From: Arbacia lixula
Taxonomy: Eukaryota; Echinodermata; Echinoidea; Arbacioida; Arbaciidae
Assembly (NCBI GenBank): GCA_963669155.1
Contig: OZ022589.1
Coordinates: forward strand, 3,413,680 to 3,477,679
Direction: 5' to 3'
Length of the DNA: 64,000 bases
The translations under genes and the position numbers were made by a program. Shown here piece after piece: positions 58,200 to 64,000 of this stretch; positions within the stretch are counted from its first letter, which is position 1, and each line of letters begins with the position of its first letter. The notes beneath the pieces were generated by a model. That model had not been told where the DNA came from. It did not search any database and was given only the letters and a program-made list of their open reading frames with translations.

Positions 58200-58980
58200 T
58201 GAATGTATATTTTGCCTTTCGTGGCCACGCTAACCAAGGATGTTTAAGTACACGGATATCCATCCGTTTGAACAAGGTTTGTTTCTGCCACTTAATATTC
58301 ATGATTAGCAGCTGCTCTCAACAATATGATGCATACGCGATTGTTCACCTGGATTTTATAATGGGTCATAAACATTCCTATACATGCAAATATTCTAGCT
58401 TTCGCTGCTGAACTTTTAATTTTGTCACTAAGTGACAAGGATAAGCTAATACGAAATTTGCTACTTTTTGAGATGGAAGTACTAGATTGGGAGCGGCTGG
58501 ACACGCTTTTCATGTTACTTGTCTGAAAGAAAAATATCTGCAGGGCATTTCATGACAGTTGTCAGCACTGACTAAATAGTCAGTTCTGACAATTTCGGTG
58601 AAATGCTCGGTTTTGATTGGCTGAGAGGTACTAGCCTCTGACTGTTACTATAGGTAACTGTCGGAGAAAGACAAATTGTCAGTGCTGACAACTTTCATGA
58701 AATGCCTCCCTTAAAGTAACGTATCATGCAATATTTTAATGGAATATGATGCGGAAATTTGTGAAATAGTGCAACTTGATATCACATTAAGAGCCTTTTT
58801 ACCATATTGTAACAATATTCCTCGATTGAATCTTTATAGATGCATCGTAGGTATTACATGTCACAACTGCGCGAGCATATGGGGTGAGGATATATTCCCC
58901 TAATTCTTCTGCGCATCCGATTTTGTTTATACGTCAAATCATGGACCTGTCATGGATGGACTGCGCTCGAATAGACTACC
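58200..58980. repeat. diverged third copy of the 10,860-11,430 segment
   Basis: Alignable from AAGGATGTTTAAGTACA through CATATGGGGTGAGGATAT and TTCTGCGCATCCGATTTTGT, but more diverged than block copies A and B. It carries its own 170-bp MITE (58,541-58,711). It looks like an older local duplication. Confidence 0.75.
58541..58711. mobile_element. MITE with GGGCATTTCATGA ends
   Basis: About 170 bp with inverted ends CAGGGCATTTCATGA and TTTCATGAAATGCCTCCC and inner inverted TTGTCAGCACTGAC/GTCAGTGCTGACAA. The related segment at about 11,172 lacks it. Same end style as the 137-bp MITE but different inner sequence. Confidence 0.75.
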
Positions 58981-59948
58981 TTTGATCTATGATGACCACC
59001 GCCTCTTAAAAATTGAAGACATTCAGGTGTTTCAAACAATACGCTGTATTTCTAATTGGGCAGTGCCTTCCTCTGAATAACAAAAGGTTTGAGAAATATG
59101 TCAACCGTTCAGCCTTCGCTGGGTGTTCATAGCTGATCTTATTACATACACTGGAAATTAGATTGGTGAGCGAAGGGTAATTTTGATAAAATTGTAGAAA
59201 AAACTTGGTCCCTGACTTTTTCGGACATCTTCGGACATGAAATCGAGGTTGTTTCCATGGAAGGTGGAACACTCAATAAACGATTTACATATTTGTAAGG
59301 AAATATGATTGCCTAATGTGCGATATAGAGGCATTTCTCTGACATATTGTCTCCGGTATTCTCGATTTATTTCAAAAAAGAAGCAACAATATAATCTGAA
59401 ATTCACAGAATCGTACCATTATAAGATGCACTACGACTGCACATGCACTTCAGTACATAAGTGGTTCTGAATCTTCTGCGCATACAGAATATATGCATCC
59501 ATAATTTGTCTTGCATATTTGGCGGCGGTCGTCACTGGATCAAAGAACCAAACGCGTCAAATATGCTATTGTGCTATCAATGAACGTGACTGGTGTAGGA
59601 ATAAATTACTCTTCGAGCCGACTCCAGCACCTCTTGGTTCTGCATTGTTGAGGGGGTTCTGCCCTAGAGTGAAAGTTTTGCGAAACTATTTTGTCACAGG
59701 TGGTGAAAGGAAGTCTCGCTACAATGTGGTATCGAACGTGAGCATGTCATTCCAGGGATGTTTGAATAAGCCGTTTTCGTAATGTATTCACAATTTCCCC
59801 CTAACTGCCTAGTGACATGTTATTACATTCACCTGTCTTACGTGATTCAGTTTGAATTAATGGAACGCACTCTGAATATATTACTTGTTGCTACTCGGAC
59901 AAACCTCGGACAAGCTCTTTGATCACATGCTCGATTCCGCCGTTTCTA
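58981..59948. other. spacer with unrecognised open frames (gap note)
   Basis: Overlapping - strand frames at 59,006-59,406 and a + frame at 59,519-59,782 have protein-like composition, but no domain that I recognise and no confirmed splice sites. They could be remnants of a transposon or of a host gene. No function is proposed. Confidence 0.25.
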
Positions 59949-60178
59949 TAGAGTACCGAAGTGTGACCTGATTTGAGCATTATTGTCAAGACAAGTGGTT
60001 CTCAATAATGCGGGTAGAGCAAGCAGCGGTGATCACAGCGGGGACTGTAATTGGGAATGCCCGACACTACCCCGATAGACAATGTTGGACCACTAAACCT
60101 CTCATCGGAGTGAGTTTGTTTAATAGAGCCAATTGTCTTGACAACATGCTGATATGACGACACCCCTTCGGTACTCTA
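59949..60178. mobile_element. MITE, TAGAGTACCGAAGTG family, third locus
   Basis: About 230 bp with TAGAGTACCGAAGTG and ACCCCTTCGGTACTCTA ends and the inner pair GTCAAGACAAGTGG/CAATTGTCTTGACA. Left flank TA, right flank TG. Non-coding. Confidence 0.72.
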
Positions 60179-60182
60179 TGGC

Positions 60183-60410
60183 TATTTTTGCCTGGATTGA
60201 CGTACAAACAAAACAGAGTGCGCAAAAAATTTGCGGAAATATCCTCACCACAAAATCCTTGCGCAGTTGTGACATGTACAAATTCAATCGAGGAATATTT
60301 TTACATTTTTTTTATACATTAAGGTAAAAAGGCTCTAAACATAATATCAAGCTGCAGTACAAAAGTCTCAATTTCACACTCTTCCGCATCATATTCAATC
60401 AAAACGTTGC
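60183..60410 (-). repeat. inverted fragment of the 11,200-11,430 / 58,740-58,945 segment
   Basis: The reverse complement aligns with that segment: CGCAGTTGTGACATGTAC..., ATTCAATCGAGGAATATT..., AAAAGGCTCTAAAC..., TCCGCATCATATTCAAT. Together with 58,200-58,980 this forms a loose inverted pair around the unrecognised frames at 59.0-59.8 kb. Confidence 0.7.
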
Positions 60411-61274
60411 TGGAAACGTTGATTTCAGATTTGGATTTGAGAAGTAACATAATAACGTGCCCAGCAGCGCCCAAGCTATTATTTTTATCTACAAATCATT
60501 ACATTTCATATTCGCTTGTCCTTCGTGGAGATTTTTCTCAAAATGTTACGAGTGCAGTGGCAAATCATTTCATTGGAGCTGGGAGCACGACAGGCAAATA
60601 CCTACCAACATTTAAGAAATTGATACCATTTATTATTCCCAAAGTCAATGAAAGTGGGCAGAGCATCGCCAACATTATTAATGCACGTAATTTTGTTTAA
60701 AATAAGTCGAATATACCATTCAGTGCGATTTAATTTGTGTTCTCCATAATATTGGGCGCATTTCATACACGGAGTCGGTAACTGTACACTTCATGTCTTT
60801 GTTGGAGAGTGGCGAGGTAGCAACAGACGAAGCCTGTTGTAAAGAAAGAAGTTAGGTGTTCTGAGATCCCGCTTGTATTGTATTTAGTGTTGCAGGTATT
60901 TAGAGCAGGAGTCACACGGCCATGACAGTTGGACTCCCACCAGTACATTTTATTGTGATAGAGGGAAGACGGTTTACAAAAACGGAGACATGATACTTAT
61001 GAACAAGGCTGAGCTGGTCTGTTTTCTCTTGCTTGTTATACTCAAATTGAGATATCATAGAAAAAGACTCCTGTATAGATATGGCCGGTGTAATATAATG
61101 GCGTGTCTTGAAATTTGAAATAGAAACTTAGAAATAACATCCACCCATTTAGATTCCCACTACAGTGGCTGTGGTTGGCAGATATTCTTGACAATACGAT
61201 ACATAACAGTCAATCGGCAGCGCTCGCTCGTTCTATAGAAATCGTGAGCGTTTTATTTTTCGTCTCGCGAAATC
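60411..61274. other. spacer (gap note)
   Basis: A 97-codon + frame at 60,407-60,700 is protein-like in its second half (FIGAGSTTGKYLPTFKKLIP) but I do not recognise it and see no splice context. The remainder is AT-rich without features. Confidence 0.3.
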
Positions 61275-62907
61275 TCACGCGCAGATTTTGCTGCACGTAG
61301 ATTATGAAGGAATTTGACATGCTCGCGAGATCTTTTGCTGGGGTCTTCTGTAAGCATACTGATCAGGATTTTTTTAGACAGGGATTGAGATTATATGTTT
61401 CTTAATAAATATTTTTAGTTTTTATCGAAATCCGCAAAGGAGTTTTTATGTTATTTGCCTTCAAAAACAGGCCTCAATTTTTTTTTGAAATATGTAAGCT
61501 CTCAGACCTTGCTGGATGCTGACCCTTCTATGGATTGTACGGCAACGACAGTTACGGCTCTAAAAAGCCAATACTTCAGCGGAGATTCTGATTCCAATAT
61601 TGTTTGGGCTCAAAAATAAAACATTTGAGCTATTCGTCTTCAAAGTGACGCGAGATTTCAGAAATCGTACGGACTTCGCAACCGATATATACGTAAGCTC
61701 CCAGACTTTGCTGGATCCTGACCCTTCTACAAATTGAACGGCAATACCAGTTACAGCTTTGGAAAGCCGGTACTCCAGCGGAGAATTTGATTCCAGTTTT
61801 GTTTGGGCTCAAAAATAAAACATTTGAGCTATTCGTCTTCAAAGTGACGCGAATTTTCAGAAATCATACGGACTTCGCAACCGATATTCGTCCGCAGGCA
61901 GCAGAAAACACACGATTTTATTTTCAGCTCGGTAGTCGTGACCTTCACTTTACCTCTCGAACCGCGAAAAAGGTCTCCTTTTCAAACTGCGATATCTCCA
62001 TGAATATATCATATTTTTGTACACTTTCTTTTGTAACTGTATGTTGGAGGTCGACATTTACTAAGGGTGAAAAAACATTTCATTGAAACAGGCAGAAAAA
62101 TATTGAAAATTTGAGATAAATAATGTGGTTCTAATAAAAATTTAAAAAATGAAAATAAACTCTATATTTCAATGTCAATCGCTTTTGAGCCCCTAATATT
62201 TAGAGATCATCTGAAGCGGAATGTATTGTACTTTATGGAGATACCATTATTTTTCAACCTCCCCCCATAGAAGGGTCAGGATCCAGCAAAATATCAACCA
62301 TGTTCAAATCCAGAATGAGCGAGATATGACGAAGTTGTGAGCGATCCTAACCAGTCAATCATAGTCCGCGGACTATGATTGGATCGCCTTGGATCGCCGG
62401 TAGAATTTCGTTATTATCGTGGACTATGATTGGCTGGTTAGGATCGTTCACAACTTCGTCATATCTCGCTCATTTTGGATTTGAACATGGTTGATGTTTT
62501 GCTGGATCCTGACCCTTCTATGGGGGGAGGTTGAAAAATAATGGTATCTCCATAAAGTACAATAAATTCCGCTTCAGATGATCTCTAAATGTTTAGGGCT
62601 CAAAGGCGATTGACATTGGAATATAGAGTTTATTTTAATTTTTTTAATTTGTGTTAGAACCACATATTTATCTCGAATTTGCAATATTTGTCTGCCTGTT
62701 TCAATGAAATGTTTTTTCACCCTTGGTAAATGTCGACCTCCAACATACAGTTACAAAAGAAAGCGCACGAAAATATGATACATTCATGAAGATATCGCAC
62801 TTTGAAAAGGAGACGTTTTCCGCGGTTCGAGAGGTCAAGTGAAGGTCACGACTACCTCGCTGAAAATAAAATGAGCGTATTTTCCGGTGCCTGCCGTTTG
62901 GCTGATA
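61275..62907. repeat. 1.63-kb repeat with internal palindrome, copy 2
   Basis: Same organisation as 35,130-36,761: direct repeats at about 61,495 and 61,693, palindrome 61,897-62,895. The poly-G run of copy 1 is only GGGGGGA here. The centre carries a small extra inverted duplication (AGTCCGCGGACT). Non-coding. Confidence 0.85.
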
Positions 62908-63130
62908 ATGAGGTTATCACATCTCATTCACCTACATTCATTCAGAACAGTCCATGTTATACACAGTCGTGGCAATACTAAACTCCCTAATGGGACACTT
63001 ATTCCTCTCAGTACCATGGGTGCATGAACACGTGCAATAAGTCAGGAAGCCTAAGCCTTTCCTGGTTTTGTACTGTGGGAGGTTTTACGTCCGTATGGTC
63101 GGAGTGTGTTCAGAATGCAGCGGGACTCAC
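62908..63130. other. GPCR intron side (gap note)
   Basis: Follows the GPCR exon on the - strand, so it begins with the donor GTGAGT at 63,130 downward. The last GPCR exon (C-terminal tail) must lie at lower coordinates, but I could not identify it. Confidence 0.5.
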
Positions 63131-63774
63131 CTTGCAGCGTATATGAAGGGGTTGGCACAGAAGTTAATGAAAGCCAGCAGACCGAGGCTATTGTGCAGCG
63201 GAGATCCCAGGTAAAGAAGAATTTCATTTCGAAACGCATAAACCGTCATGACCAACATGTTCGGAGCGATGCTGACAAGGCAAACGAACACGACAACGAA
63301 AGTGAGCTTGACCACCCGGTTACGGGCAGTGATGTAGATCACCGAATGCAATGACTTTTCCTTAGTCGATTGGGCCTGCGACATCGCGCTGGACTGGCGA
63401 TGAAGCGCCACCGCGGTGAATGCCTGGGTCGCAATCATGATCACGCTGGGTACGATGACACGTAAAGCGAGCAGGTGAAAGATGACGACTTTGAAGTCAG
63501 TAGCTGAGAGCGTCCCCATGCAGCGTGATGCTTTCACTTCATTGTTGAGGACGGCAGTGGCATTGACGATGGCGAACACCCACACAGCAATCACAAAGAT
63601 GTAGACACGCCGTTTGGTAACGAGTCGCGCTAGGTGGAGGGGGAACACGACGGCGATGAATCGTTGTACCGTGATGCCCACCAAGGTGTAGATGGATGCA
63701 TTGATGGCGATGAACATAGAGTTGTTGGGATACATCCACTTGCAGTACACACGACCCAAGAGCGTGTTTGGCAC
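63131..63774 (-). CDS. class A (rhodopsin-like) G protein-coupled receptor, one exon (TM3-TM7)
   Basis: Plasma-membrane receptor exon of 644 nt bounded by an acceptor (CACAG/GTGCC at 63,774) and a donor (GCAAG/GTGAGT at 63,131); phase 0 in, two bases out. In order: extracellular loop 1 with the conserved Cys (VYCKWM), TM3 FIAINASIYTLVGITV ending in QRFIAV where most class A receptors have DRY, TM4 VYIFVIAVWVFAIVNATAVL, loop 2 Cys (SRCMGT), TM5 FHLLALRVIVPSVIMIATQA, a basic loop 3 with ARNRVVKLT, TM6 with the Pro kink (VCLVSIAPNM), TM7 INFCANPFIYAA (NPxxY). This layout fits peptide or orphan receptors. The ligand cannot be read. TM1-2 exons lie beyond the right edge and the tail exon was not found. 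Confidence 0.85.
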
Positions 63775-64000
63775 CTGTGATGTTCCAACAAAAAGATTTT
63801 TTAATAATTCAATTTTCAATCTAAGAAATTGGTTGATTATTATGTCTTGCTCAACCTGTCACAAAAATGTGGTGTCTTTGTGATTGTCGTTTAACCCTGT
63901 AGTACTACGCACTGGCAGCCCCGTATCATTATACACTTGGTGTCTAGGCTTTGGGACTGAGTAGGGTAAAATCATTTGTGTTTTCTTATCGTAATGTTCG
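63775..64000 (-). other. upstream intron of the GPCR (gap note)
   Basis: Pyrimidine-rich on the - strand just before the acceptor (CTTTTTGTTGGAACATCACAG), which supports the splice call. Nothing else recognised to the window end. Confidence 0.6.

Noticed and set aside
59006-59406. A host gene on the - strand
   Set aside because: Protein-like composition but two frames, no recognised domain and no supported exon ends; noted only as unrecognised.

Overview
This is eukaryotic DNA: genes with many short exons, canonical GT/AG splice sites, long AT-rich introns, microsatellites and many non-autonomous transposons. The mix of foldback elements with satellite-like arms, tRNA-derived SINE heads, small inverted-repeat elements with GGGCATTTCAT ends and a class A GPCR suggests a marine invertebrate deuterostome. 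A sea-urchin-like echinoderm is my best guess (about 50%), based on repeat style and not on any database match.

Two host genes dominate and each appears twice in direct orientation. The first is a patatin-family lipase gene (+ strand) with two EF-hand calcium loops between its catalytic domain and its C-terminal segment. Copy B reads as 13 exons at 34,703-49,555 (576 codons plus stop, all phases consistent). Copy A is entered in its fifth coding exon at base 1 and ends at 6,981. The second is a divergent mitochondrial-type cytochrome c gene (- strand), convergent with the lipase: 8,821-9,786 (A) and 51,282-52,253 (B). The duplicated block is 1-20,132 against 42,576-57,904. At the right edge (63,131-63,774, -) lies one exon of a class A GPCR.

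The two block copies date each other's insertions. Copy A alone carries a 3.74-kb foldback element (11,896-15,639, flanked by CGGGCG, with a 5'-truncated LINE in its centre) and a 1.9-kb non-coding insertion (16,440-18,351). Copy B alone carries a 137-bp MITE (56,421-56,557) and an 873-bp segment (55,476-56,348). Cytochrome c copy A has four extra bases in an exon relative to copy B.

Between the blocks (20,133-34,700) there are no convincing host genes. There is a roughly 2.15-kb unit repeated about 2.5 times in tandem, sitting between two direct copies of a 1.1-kb repeat that carries tRNA-like SINE promoters. Then come a polypyrimidine tract of about 0.8 kb, a promoter-like patch and a solo LTR ending about 200 bp upstream of the lipase B start. 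A 1.63-kb repeat containing a 1-kb palindrome sits in lipase B intron 1 and again at 61,275-62,907. The best candidate for something little described is the lipase architecture, a serine-aspartate patatin enzyme with a built-in EF-hand pair. The best mobile-DNA story is the foldback element caught with its empty site in the sister copy.
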